This document shows, piece after piece, positions 17,452 through 25,694 of a stretch of DNA of 64,000 nucleotides. This DNA is from Rhodothermales bacterium (GTDB lineage: Bacteria; Bacteroidota; Rhodothermia; Rhodothermales; JAHQVL01): contig JAWKNW010000008.1 of NCBI GenBank assembly GCA_041391505.1, positions 124,001 through 188,000 of the forward strand. The letters run 5' to 3'. The stretch's first letter is position 1, and every line of letters starts with the position of its first letter. Position numbers and translations under genes: made by a program. The notes beneath the pieces were generated by a model. That model made no database searches, had not been told where the DNA came from, and worked only from the letters and a program-made list of their open reading frames with translations.

Positions 17452-19455
17452 ATGGCGCAGTGTACGCATCTACCCGGGCGGCCGGCACGCCGGGCGGCCG
17501 TATGGCTGGTCGCAGGGCTGGCACTGGCCGGACTCGCCGCGCCGGCCATCACCGCCCGCGCCCAGGACGTCGATACCCTCCGCAGCCAGTTGCTGGCGCT
17601 CGACGCGGAAGGCGCGTTCGACCCCGGCGTCGCGCTTGCCTTCGTCGACCGGGTGTTCGAGAGCCAGGCGGCCGATGCGTATCCGCTGGCCACCCAGGCC
17701 TACGCCGGCCTGCTCCGGTACCCCGGCCCGATGCCCGACTCCCTGCAGGCTCCCCTCGCGCCTTACTGCGAGGCCCTGCACCTCCTGCTGCCGGAATGGG
17801 TCCCCGCCGCGACGTGCCTCCCGCTGTCGACAGCCATCGCGGAGTCGGTCGCCGCCTGGTGGCGCCGGCGCGATCCCCAGCCGGCGTCGCTCCACAACGA
17901 ATTCCTGGAGGAACACCTCCGCCGCATCGCCCACGCCCGCGTCGCCTACCGGGATGCCGAGGGCTACGACGATCGCGGCCAGGTATACATCCGGCTGGGA
18001 GCGCCCGACTACCAGACCCACGTCAACTTCGACGCGACCGAATTCCGGAATCACGTGATGGATCGGAGCCTCACCATCAACGCGTCCGATTTCCCCGCGA
18101 ACGAATTCTGGTACTACGCCCGGATCGACCCCTCCGCCCAGTTCATTTTCCACGATACCGGGGGGCGGTTCCGGCTGGGCGACGTGCAGAGCCTCATCCC
18201 GACGTCCGTCCGCAGCGGGCTGGGCAACAGCGCCCGGGGCCGGCAAAAAGCGAAGGCGATGATGTGGACGCTCGAACAGATCTACCAGCAGCTGTCGCTC
18301 TACAACGAAGCCTACGCGACGCGTTACACCGACGTGGCGGCGTTCGCCGGCATGATCGAGGAAGCGGAAAACGCCGCCGCGGTCGAGCGCGCCTTCGGCA
18401 GCGAGCGCGAGGACATCGATTCCGAGGGCAGCGACCCGGTTCGGCGGGCCATCAACGACAGCCGCGCCAACCCCGCCGACGTGAGCCTGCCCGGCGGCTC
18501 GTTCAACCTGAATCGCCCGGATCTCTACATCCAGCACGCGCTCTCCGAGGCCCGCGCCAGCGACGAGATGATCGCCGCACACCGGGAGGACCGGGTGCCG
18601 GCCTACCGTTCGCAGTCGCTCGACGAACTCGCGCCCCTCCCCGTCCGCGCCCGCTCCGCGCGCTTCCTCGACGCCGACGGGAGCACGCGTACGGAAATCT
18701 ACTGGGGGATCCCCGCCGGAGGGTTGGAGCTGGAACCCGCGACGCAACGCCGGCTCGAGGACGAAGGATTCATGTCGCCCGACCTGCTGGTGGTGGCGTC
18801 GCTCATCCAGCAGACGGACGACTACCGATCGCGCGCCATCCAGTACAGCCGGCTCGCGGTGCCGCATGCCGGCGCCGAAACGGGCGCCCTGCCGGCGCGC
18901 ATGCTGACGGCTCCGGGCGACACCGGGCGCTATCACCTGGCGGTCCAGTGGGACCTGCTCGCCGCGTATGTGGGCCGGGGCGAGACGCCGCTCGAAACCG
19001 GGCCGCGCGTCAAGACCAACGTGCTCCGAATCGACTCCCTCACCGCGCTCAGCGCCGACCCGCGCCGGCTCGAGATGAGCGACATCAAACCCCTGCTCGC
19101 CCTCGATCCGGCCGGCGAACCCGCGCTCTTCCCCGGCGCGCAACTGGCGCCCGAGGCGCCCCTCGTGCTCTATTTCGAAGTGTATCACCTCGCTTACGAC
19201 GGAGACGACCGAACCCGGTACACCGTCGCCTACGAGGTCGTCCAGCAGCCGGGCGGACTGTTTCGCCGGCGCGGCGAGCGCACGGCGTTCAGCGCCTCGT
19301 TCGCCGGCGAGGAGCGCACGGCCCGCGAACAGCTGGCGCTCGACCTCAGCGACTGGCGCGGCCGCGGCACGGTGGACATCGTCGTGCGGGTCACGGACGA
19401 TGTGACCGGACAATCCGTGAGCCGGAGCCTGTCGTATGAGCTGACCGGGGACTGA
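17452..19455 (+). CDS. GWxTD-domain secreted protein
   Basis: A 667-residue protein with a signal peptide (AGLALAGLAAPAITARAQ). Around residue 140-190 it has the block AWWRRRDPQP...NEFLEEHLRRI...GYDDRGQVYIRLGAPD, which matches the GWxTD domain known from Bacteroidota and Acidobacteriota (usually FWRxRDPTP ... GWxTDRGRVYIxYGxPD). Here the name-giving motif is changed to GYDDRG. The C-terminal part (about 480-660) looks like beta-sandwich sequence (VLYFEVYHLAYDGDDRTRYTVAYEV). The family has no settled biochemical function. It follows the susCD terminator and may be independently transcribed. The other two strands of this interval also stay open for most of the length because of high GC; the codon content and motifs favour this frame. 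Confidence 0.85.
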   Translation: MAQCTHLPGRPARRAAVWLVAGLALAGLAAPAITARAQDVDTLRSQLLALDAEGAFDPGVALAFVDRVFESQAADAYPLATQAYAGLLRYPGPMPDSLQAPLAPYCEALHLLLPEWVPAATCLPLSTAIAESVAAWWRRRDPQPASLHNEFLEEHLRRIAHARVAYRDAEGYDDRGQVYIRLGAPDYQTHVNFDATEFRNHVMDRSLTINASDFPANEFWYYARIDPSAQFIFHDTGGRFRLGDVQSLIPTSVRSGLGNSARGRQKAKAMMWTLEQIYQQLSLYNEAYATRYTDVAAFAGMIEEAENAAAVERAFGSEREDIDSEGSDPVRRAINDSRANPADVSLPGGSFNLNRPDLYIQHALSEARASDEMIAAHREDRVPAYRSQSLDELAPLPVRARSARFLDADGSTRTEIYWGIPAGGLELEPATQRRLEDEGFMSPDLLVVASLIQQTDDYRSRAIQYSRLAVPHAGAETGALPARMLTAPGDTGRYHLAVQWDLLAAYVGRGETPLETGPRVKTNVLRIDSLTALSADPRRLEMSDIKPLLALDPAGEPALFPGAQLAPEAPLVLYFEVYHLAYDGDDRTRYTVAYEVVQQPGGLFRRRGERTAFSASFAGEERTAREQLALDLSDWRGRGTVDIVVRVTDDVTGQSVSRSLSYELTGD

Positions 19456-19487
19456 ACGCGCGCAGGCGCTCCGTCCAACGCCAAAAT

Positions 19488-19532
19488 TTCAAGGACCTCG
19501 AACCGTGAACTTCGAACCTTGAACTCAATCCC
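19488..19532. repeat. Single-arm copy of the AGGTTCA-like unit array
   Basis: Reverse-oriented units (TTTCAAGG, CCTCGAACC, GTGAACTTCGAACC, TTGAACTC) resemble the right arm of the 17225-17357 element. No matching forward arm is seen. Confidence 0.55.
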
Positions 19533-19586
19533 ATGGCCGGCGTTTGCAGGAGGTGATCTTATCAGCCGTCAGTCCCGCTGCTCAGG

Positions 19587-21389
19587 ATGAACCCGCTCAA
19601 ACGCCTCAATCATTTCTTCTGGAAATACCGAAAACAGTTCATCCCGGGGCTCCTGTTTGCGGCCGTGTCCGCGGCCTTTTCGGTGGTGGTGCCGGTCGTC
19701 GTGCGGGAGGCCGTCGACAGCATTCCGCGTTTCGTCGAGCTCTACCATGTGTATGACGGCTCCCCGTTCCAAACCTACCTCTTCTATTCGTTCTCCGTCA
19801 GCCTCCTCGTGTTCGGGCTGATCATCATCGGCCTGAGCCTGTCCAGCGGGCTGTTCACGTTTTTGATGCGGCAGACCATCGTCGTGATGTCGCGCCATGT
19901 CGAATACGACATGCGAAACGAGCTCTACGACCACATGCAGCGGCTGCCGCGGCGCTTTTATGTGGATCACGCGACGGGCGACCTGATGACGCACGCGACG
20001 AGCGACATCGAGCAGGTGCGGCGGTACATCGGGCCGGCGATGATGTACATCGCCCGCGCGGTGGTCCTGATGGTCGCCGCGCTGACGGCGATGATCCTGA
20101 TCTCGCCGAAGCTCACCTTTTTCGCGCTGCTCCCGATGCCCTTCCTCGCGGTGTCGGTCTTCTTCGTCGCCCGGCTGGTCCATACCCGGAGCGACGCGCT
20201 CCAGCAGCAGTATTCCCGGCTGACGAGCCGCGTGCAGGAGGCGCTCGCCGGCATCCGGGTCATCAAGGCCTACACCCGCGAAGAGGCGGAAGCGCGCGCG
20301 TTCGACGCCGAAAGCAATGCCTATCGGGACCGCAACCTCGACCTCGCCCGCGTCGACGCCGCCTGGCGCCCGGTATTTTTGCTGCTCATCGGCATGTCCA
20401 CCATCATCGTGGTATGGGTGGGCGGCCGGCTCGTGATTGACGGCGCCATCACCATCGGCAACATCGCCGAGTTCATCATCTACGTCACGCTCATGACGTG
20501 GCCCGTGGCCTCGGTGGGCTTCGTCCTGACGATGATCCAGCGCGCATCGGCGTCGATGAAGCGCCTCGCGACCATCCTCGACACCGAGCCGGCGATCGCC
20601 GACGGCGAGGCGACCGATGCCGGCCTGACGTCCCTCGAAGGCCGCATCGCCTTCGAGAACGTGACGTTTCGCTACAACGCCGAGGGCCCCGATGTCCTGA
20701 CCGATCTCTCGTTCGATATCCCGGCCGGCTCCACGCTCGCGATCGTCGGGCGCACCGGCTCCGGGAAAAGCACGCTGGTGGAGATGGTGCCGCGGCTGCT
20801 GGACCCGAGCGAGGGCGTCGTCCGGATCGACGGGCGGGACGTGCGCGACTTCCCGCTGGAAACGCTGCGGTCGCACATCGGCTATGTGCCCCAGGAAGTA
20901 TTTCTATTCAGCGACACCATCGCCAACAACATCGCGTTCGGGACCCTCGAAGCCGACCAGGAACAGATCGAAAACGCCGCGCGCGAGGCGGAATTGCTGG
21001 ACAACATCGCGTCGTTCCCCGAGGGGTTCGAGACGTTCGTCGGGGAGCGTGGCATCACCCTCTCGGGCGGCCAGAAGCAGCGCAGCTCCATCGCGCGGGC
21101 GCTCATCCGCGAACCGCAGATTCTGATTCTGGACGATGCGCTGTCCGCCGTCGACACCAACACCGAGAGCCTCATCCTCGGACACCTTCGCAAACACTAC
21201 GGCCGGCGCACCATCTTCATCGTGAGCCACCGCATCTCCGCCGTGCAGGATGCCGACCTGATCCTCGTCCTGGATACCGGCCGCATCGTCGAACGCGGCA
21301 CACACAGCGAGCTCCTCGAACACAACGGCCTCTACGCCGACCTGCACCGGAAGCAACTGCTGGAGCAGGAGATTGCATCGTTGAATTAG
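19587..21389 (+). CDS. ABC exporter half-transporter with degenerate catalytic site
   Basis: A 600-residue type IV (MsbA/YheI-like) exporter subunit: six membrane helices in the first 310 residues, then a nucleotide-binding domain. The NBD has Walker A GRTGSGKST, Q-loop YVPQEVF, signature LSGGQKQR, Walker B ILILDD and the D-loop SAVD. The residue after the Walker B aspartate is Asp (DDALSAVD) instead of the catalytic Glu, which marks the degenerate half of heterodimeric exporters (as in TM287/288, BmrCD, TmrAB). The partner is likely the gene at 22469, which keeps Glu. The exported substrate (lipid or drug) cannot be told from sequence. Confidence 0.93.
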   Translation: MNPLKRLNHFFWKYRKQFIPGLLFAAVSAAFSVVVPVVVREAVDSIPRFVELYHVYDGSPFQTYLFYSFSVSLLVFGLIIIGLSLSSGLFTFLMRQTIVVMSRHVEYDMRNELYDHMQRLPRRFYVDHATGDLMTHATSDIEQVRRYIGPAMMYIARAVVLMVAALTAMILISPKLTFFALLPMPFLAVSVFFVARLVHTRSDALQQQYSRLTSRVQEALAGIRVIKAYTREEAEARAFDAESNAYRDRNLDLARVDAAWRPVFLLLIGMSTIIVVWVGGRLVIDGAITIGNIAEFIIYVTLMTWPVASVGFVLTMIQRASASMKRLATILDTEPAIADGEATDAGLTSLEGRIAFENVTFRYNAEGPDVLTDLSFDIPAGSTLAIVGRTGSGKSTLVEMVPRLLDPSEGVVRIDGRDVRDFPLETLRSHIGYVPQEVFLFSDTIANNIAFGTLEADQEQIENAAREAELLDNIASFPEGFETFVGERGITLSGGQKQRSSIARALIREPQILILDDALSAVDTNTESLILGHLRKHYGRRTIFIVSHRISAVQDADLILVLDTGRIVERGTHSELLEHNGLYADLHRKQLLEQEIASLN

Positions 21390-21390
21390 T

Positions 21391-21480
21391 TTCAGGTTGA
21401 CAGGTTACAGGTTTGCAGGTTCGTGGGGATCAGCAGCCGGCAATACCTGTAACCTGCTAACCTGAAACCTGCAACCAACC
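21391..21480. repeat. Inverted array of CAGGTT units upstream of rnz
   Basis: Four forward CAGGTT units (21393, 21401, 21408, 21416) face reverse AACCTG units (21451, 21459, 21466) plus partial copies, across a 30-bp spacer. The arms can fold into a long imperfect hairpin ending 3-6 bp before the rnz start codon. Confidence 0.8.
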
Positions 21481-21482
21481 CC

Positions 21483-22457
21483 ATGTTCTCCATTGTCCCG
21501 CTCGGCGTCGCTTCGGCGTTGCCGACCCTCGACCGGCATTTTTCTGCGACCGCGCTCGTTCGGGAGGGGCATGTCTTTCTGTTCGATTGCGGGGAGGGGA
21601 CGCAGCTGCAGCTTGCCCGCGCCGGCATCAAGCGGCCGCGCATCGAGGCGATCTTCATCACGCACCTGCACGGAGACCATGTCTTCGGGCTGCCCGGATT
21701 GCTCTCGACGCTCGCGCTGCTGGACCACGACCGGCCGCTGCGCATCGTCGGGCCCGCCGGCCTGCGGGAGGCGCTTGCGGCCTTCATGCAGCCTTCCGGC
21801 GAACGGGGCATCCCGTATCCGATCGAGTATGTCGTCCTGGACCCCGGCTTCGAGCACGCGGTCGTGCTCGATACGCCCGAGTACCGGGTGGAGGCCCGCC
21901 CGCTCGCGCACAGCATCTTCGCCGCCGGCTATCGGTTCGAGGAAAAGCCGCGCCCGGGGCCGCTCGACCCCGAGAAGGCGCAGTCGCTGGGCGTGACGGA
22001 TGTAAAGGACTTCAAACGCCTCAAAGCCGGCGAGGCGGTAGCTGTCGCCGGGGGGGTGGTGACGCCACAGGACGTGCTCGGCGCGCCGCTTCCAGGCGCT
22101 TCGTTCGCGTACGTGACGGATACGAAACCCTGTGAAAGCGGCGTCCGGCTGGCGGATCACGCCGATCTGCTGTATCATGAGGCGACTTTTCGCGAGGCCG
22201 ACGCGCGCCGCGCCGGCGAGACCGGCCACGCCACGGCGCGCGAAGCCGCGGAGGTGGCGCGGAAGGCGAACGCCGGCCGGCTCTTGCTCGGGCATTTCAG
22301 CGCGCGGTACGATGCGGCGGGCATCCAGGCGCTGCTCAACGAAGCCCGCGACATCTTTCAGAACACCGGCGCGGCTGAGGAATTAAAGCGCTACCCCGTC
22401 GAGCCGATCGGCGCGACGGCAGGCGAAAGGTCCGCTTCCCGGCGCACCGCACCCTAA
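21483..22457 (+). CDS. rnz: Ribonuclease Z (tRNA 3'-endonuclease)
   Basis: A 324-residue metallo-beta-lactamase-fold enzyme that cuts pre-tRNA 3' trailers. The zinc motif THLHGDHVFGLPG has H61, H63, D65 and H66. Further ligands are in PLAHSIFAAGYRFEEKPRPG (H near residue 140), the AYVTDTKPC segment with its Asp, and the final GHFSARY His. The flexible arm region (FxxEEKPRPGPLD ... LGVTDVKDFKRLKAGEAV) is typical of the long-arm bacterial form. It is needed here because CCA is not encoded in the tRNA at 84-825, so 3' processing must precede CCA addition. It separates the two exporter halves and overlaps neither. Confidence 0.95.
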   Translation: MFSIVPLGVASALPTLDRHFSATALVREGHVFLFDCGEGTQLQLARAGIKRPRIEAIFITHLHGDHVFGLPGLLSTLALLDHDRPLRIVGPAGLREALAAFMQPSGERGIPYPIEYVVLDPGFEHAVVLDTPEYRVEARPLAHSIFAAGYRFEEKPRPGPLDPEKAQSLGVTDVKDFKRLKAGEAVAVAGGVVTPQDVLGAPLPGASFAYVTDTKPCESGVRLADHADLLYHEATFREADARRAGETGHATAREAAEVARKANAGRLLLGHFSARYDAAGIQALLNEARDIFQNTGAAEELKRYPVEPIGATAGERSASRRTAP

Positions 22458-22468
22458 CGCACAGACTT

Positions 22469-24283
22469 TTGGCCCAGAAGGACGCACATAGCGACGAAGA
22501 CAAAAAACCGCCGGGCATCGACGGCAAGCTGTTCAGGCGCATCATCACCTTCCTGAAGCCCTACAAAGGGTGGGTCGCCCTGGCGTTCGTGCTTGTGATG
22601 GTGGCGGCCTTCCTGGGCCCCCTGCGCCCCAAGCTCGTCCAGATCGCGATCGACCAGCACGTCGTCGCCGGCGATGTCGACGGGCTCCAGCGGATGATCC
22701 TGATCCTCGTCGCCGTGCTCGTTGGCGAGGGCGTGTTGTCGTTCGTGAACAGCTACCTGACCCAGTGGATCGGCCAGCAGGCCATCTACGACGTCCGCAC
22801 CCGGGTCTATCGCCACATCCAGCGGCAGTCGCTCCGGTTCTTCGACCGGACGCCCATCGGCCGGCTCATCACGCGTACGACCAGCGATGTCGAGTCGCTC
22901 AGCGACGTCCTCTCGGCCGGCATCGTGACCATCCTGGGGGATCTGTTCCACATCCTCTTCATCGCCGCATTCATGTTCTCGCTGAACTGGGTGCTGGCGC
23001 TCGTGACGCTCGCCGTCCTCCCCCTGATGTTTCTCGTGATGTCCTGGTTCCGCGAGAAGGTGCGGGATCAGTACCGGGAGACCCGCAAGCAGGTGTCGCG
23101 GCTCTACTCGTTCCTGCAGGAGCACATCACGGGGATGAGCATCGTGCAGCTCTTCAACCGGGAAGACGAGGAGATGCGGCGGTTCGAGGTGATCAACGAC
23201 GAGCACCGGACGGCGCAGATCAAGACCATCTTCTACTTCGCACTCTTCTGGCCGGCGGTGGACATCATCGCCTCGATCGCGCTCGGCATGATCATCTGGT
23301 TCGGCGGGATGCGCGCCATGGGCGACACGCTCACGCTGGGCGTGCTCATCGCATTCATCCAGTACGCCCGGCAGTTCTTCGAGCCGATCCGCAACCTGTC
23401 CGACCAGTACAACACGCTCCAGAGCGCGATGGCCGGCGCGGAGCGCATCTTCGGCCTGCTGGATGAGGACGAATCCATCCGCGAGATCCCCCAGCCCGTC
23501 GGCGTCGATCGGTTCAAGGGCCACATCGAGTTTCGCAACGTGTGGTTCTCGTACGACCGCGAGATCGAGGACGGCAAGGAGCCGAACTGGATCCTGAAGG
23601 ATGTCTCGTTTGTCGTCGAGCCGGGGCAGACGGTGGCGATCGTGGGCGCCACGGGAGCCGGCAAGACGACGATAATCAGCCTCCTGCTGCGTTTTTATGA
23701 CATCCAGAAGGGGCAGATCCTGGTGGATGGGGTCGACATCACGCAGATGCGGCTCGCGGAGCTGCGCCGGCACATCGGGCTCGTGCTCCAGGATGTGTTT
23801 CTTTTCTCGGGCTCGATCGAGCGCAACATCACGCTCGAAAACCCGGAGATCGACCACGACGCCGTCCGCGCCGCCGCCGCTTCGATCGGCGCCGATGCGT
23901 TTATCGAACGCCTCGCCGACGGCTACGAGCACGACGTCCGCGAACGCGGCGCATCGCTCAGCCATGGCCAGCGGCAGCTGCTTTCGTTCGTCCGCGCCCT
24001 CGTGTACGATCCGGCGATCCTGGTGCTGGACGAGGCGACATCGAGCATCGACACCGAGTCCGAACACCTCATCCAGTCGGCCCTCGAAACGCTGCTCAAA
24101 GGCCGTTCCTCGCTGGTCATCGCCCATCGGCTCTCCACGATCCAGGACGCCGATTGCATCCTCGTCATGCATCACGGCCAGCTCCGCGAAAAAGGCAACC
24201 ACCAGGAGCTACTCGCGCTCAACGGGCTCTACCGCAAGCTCTACGAGCTGCAGTACAAGGAGCAAGAGCGCGCGGCGGCGTAA
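22469..24283 (+). CDS. ABC exporter half-transporter with canonical Walker B
   Basis: A 604-residue partner for the exporter at 19587. The best start is TTG at 22469 (12 bp after rnz); no upstream ATG fits. Six membrane helices precede the NBD, with Walker A GATGAGKTT, Q-loop LVLQDVF, Walker B ILVLDEATSSID (catalytic Glu present) and H-loop IAHRLS. The signature is LSHGQRQ rather than LSGGQ. In heterodimeric exporters the degenerate site is made from the Asp-type Walker B of one subunit and the altered signature of the other, and exactly that pairing is seen here. The long hydrophilic N-terminus (DAHSDEDKKPPG) is unusual but short. Confidence 0.93.
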   Translation: MAQKDAHSDEDKKPPGIDGKLFRRIITFLKPYKGWVALAFVLVMVAAFLGPLRPKLVQIAIDQHVVAGDVDGLQRMILILVAVLVGEGVLSFVNSYLTQWIGQQAIYDVRTRVYRHIQRQSLRFFDRTPIGRLITRTTSDVESLSDVLSAGIVTILGDLFHILFIAAFMFSLNWVLALVTLAVLPLMFLVMSWFREKVRDQYRETRKQVSRLYSFLQEHITGMSIVQLFNREDEEMRRFEVINDEHRTAQIKTIFYFALFWPAVDIIASIALGMIIWFGGMRAMGDTLTLGVLIAFIQYARQFFEPIRNLSDQYNTLQSAMAGAERIFGLLDEDESIREIPQPVGVDRFKGHIEFRNVWFSYDREIEDGKEPNWILKDVSFVVEPGQTVAIVGATGAGKTTIISLLLRFYDIQKGQILVDGVDITQMRLAELRRHIGLVLQDVFLFSGSIERNITLENPEIDHDAVRAAAASIGADAFIERLADGYEHDVRERGASLSHGQRQLLSFVRALVYDPAILVLDEATSSIDTESEHLIQSALETLLKGRSSLVIAHRLSTIQDADCILVMHHGQLREKGNHQELLALNGLYRKLYELQYKEQERAAA

Positions 24284-24319
24284 ACCCCGCACCAACCCGA
24301 CCTCTCCCGTACCGCAACA

Positions 24320-24632
24320 AGCCACGTCGGTCAGGTTAGGTCCCCCTCACGTCCGTAACCCGACGCCCCCATAACCCGCCCGCAACCCAAGCAACCCCGT
24401 AGGTAGGGTTAGGTCCCCCCCAGGGACCGTAACCCGACGCACCCCCCATCACACCAGTCACCAACCACGTAGGTCGGGTCAGGCCCCCCCCAGGGACCGT
24501 AACCCGACGCACCCCACCCGTCACACCGGTCACCAACCCGTAAGTCGGGTCAGGTCCCCCCCAGGGACCGTAACCCGACGCACCCCACCCGTAGGGTCAG
24601 GTCCCCCTCACGACCATAACCCGGCGCCCCCC
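24320..24632. repeat. Array of REP-like palindromes upstream of the RAYT gene
   Basis: Five imperfect copies of a REP palindrome (about 24323-24370, 24398-24446, 24468-24515, 24539-24587 and 24590-24630) recur with a period of about 70-72 bp for the first four. Each reads GTAGGTCGGGTYAGGTCCCC...GGGACCGTAACCCGAC, where CGGGTTA...GTCCC pairs with GGGAC...TAACCCG. Partial copies continue to 24670. The stretch 24284-24761 holds no gene. Confidence 0.85.
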
Positions 24633-24761
24633 AGAACCCGCCCGGAATCCAATGCCGGTGTAACCCGACGCGCCCCCATTTCCTGTTTATGGGATCCGGC
24701 ACCCGCTACACTGCTCGGCGTCTCCCGGAGGTAAAATTCCTCCAATCAAGACCCGGACGCC

Positions 24762-25271
24762 ATGGAATACCGACGCGCCTACGTCCCAGGCGGCACCTAC
24801 TTCTTCACCGTCGTCACGCAGCACCGACGCCCGATCCTCGTCGGTACCCATCCCCATGCCCTATTGCGCGCGTTCGCGCACGTCCAGGCGAAACACCCGT
24901 TTCGGGAGAACGCCTTCGTGATCCTGCCCGACCACATCCATACGCTATGGACCTTGCCCCCCGGCGATGCGGATTTCTCAACGCGCTGGCGCCTCATCAA
25001 AACGTATTTCACCCGACATGCCGTACAACGCGAGCGACCGCCGATCTCGCCCTCGAGACGCGCCAAGCGCATACAAGGCTTCTGGCAGCATCGCTTCTGG
25101 GAGCATGTGATCCGGGACGAAACCGATTTCGAGCGGCACCTGGATTACATCCATTACAACCCCGTGAAGCATGGCCTTGTCAGCCGAGCCGGCGACTGGC
25201 CTCATTCGAGTTTCCACGCATACGTGCAGCGCGGCCTCTACGACGCGGATTGGGGATCGGCCCCACCATGA
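24762..25271 (+). CDS. REP-associated tyrosine transposase (RAYT, Y1/HUH family)
   Basis: A 169-residue single-strand DNA transposase-like nuclease. The HUH pair is H58-H60 in ILPDHIHTLW. The C-terminal block FWQHRFWEHVIRDETDF...YIHYNPVKHGLV is the RAYT signature, with the catalytic tyrosine at Y129 or Y132. The start MEYRRAYVPGGTYFFTVVT matches the usual N-terminus of the family. It is not an autonomous insertion sequence: instead of IS200 ends it is flanked on both sides by the same REP palindrome in opposite orientation (24320-24632 and 25465-25502). This single-copy-with-REPs arrangement is the hallmark of RAYT systems. Confidence 0.93.
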   Translation: MEYRRAYVPGGTYFFTVVTQHRRPILVGTHPHALLRAFAHVQAKHPFRENAFVILPDHIHTLWTLPPGDADFSTRWRLIKTYFTRHAVQRERPPISPSRRAKRIQGFWQHRFWEHVIRDETDFERHLDYIHYNPVKHGLVSRAGDWPHSSFHAYVQRGLYDADWGSAPP

Positions 25272-25275
25272 AATT

Positions 25276-25463
25276 CGGGTGCCACGGGTTACGGTCACCG
25301 GTCGGGTTACGGTCACCGGTCGGATACGGTCCATCGTCGGGTTACGGTCACCGGTCGGATTACGGGCCATCGTCGGGTTACGGGCACGTCGGGTTAAGGC
25401 CATCGTCGGGTTACGGGCCATCGTCGGGTCGGGCCATCGTCGGGTTACGAGTCGGGACATCAG
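25276..25463. repeat. Array of GTCGGGTTACGGxCATC units downstream of RAYT
   Basis: About ten degenerate 18-21-bp units built from CGGGTTACGGTCACCGGT and CGGGTTACGGGCCATCGT follow the RAYT stop. The units are half-REPs: they repeat the CGGGTTACGG arm without the matching second arm. Confidence 0.8.
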
Positions 25464-25464
25464 G

Positions 25465-25502
25465 CCGGGTTACGGTCCCTGAGGGGACCTAACCCGACCT
25501 AC
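25465..25502. repeat. Full REP palindrome, inverted relative to the upstream array
   Basis: GGGTTACGGTCCC, a GAGG loop region and GGGACCTAACCCG form an imperfect palindrome. Its reverse complement matches the consensus of the copies at 24398-24587. Confidence 0.85.
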
Positions 25503-25694
25503 GGTGGGATCGCAAACGGGGGAACGGGGTGGATCGCGACCGGGGGCACGGGGTGGATCGCACCGGGGGCAGGGTGGGATCGCGACCGTGGGGCCACGGG
25601 ATGGGATCGCAACCGGCACGGGGTGGGATCGCGAACGGGGGGGCACGGGGTGGGATCGCAACCGGGGGCCACGGGATGGGACGCGACCGGGGGG
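25503..25694. repeat. G-rich minisatellite abutting the GMC gene
   Basis: About seven degenerate copies of a 25-29-bp unit (GGGATCGCGACCGGGGGCACGGGGTG) run up to the stop codon of the minus-strand GMC oxidoreductase. One strand has many runs of four or more G. No gene lies within it. Confidence 0.8.

Noticed and set aside
17460..19439. Two further long frames over the GWxTD gene (plus 17460-19439 and minus 17470-19413)
   Set aside because: Both lack motifs and are made of Arg/Pro/Gly-rich or Val/Glu/Arg-rich shadow sequence; the chosen frame has a signal peptide and the GWxTD block.
24320..24632. Possible CRISPR array (regular ~70-bp period)
   Set aside because: Units are palindromic and repeats are degenerate, spacers are also similar to each other, there is no cas gene, and a RAYT gene explains the arrangement.
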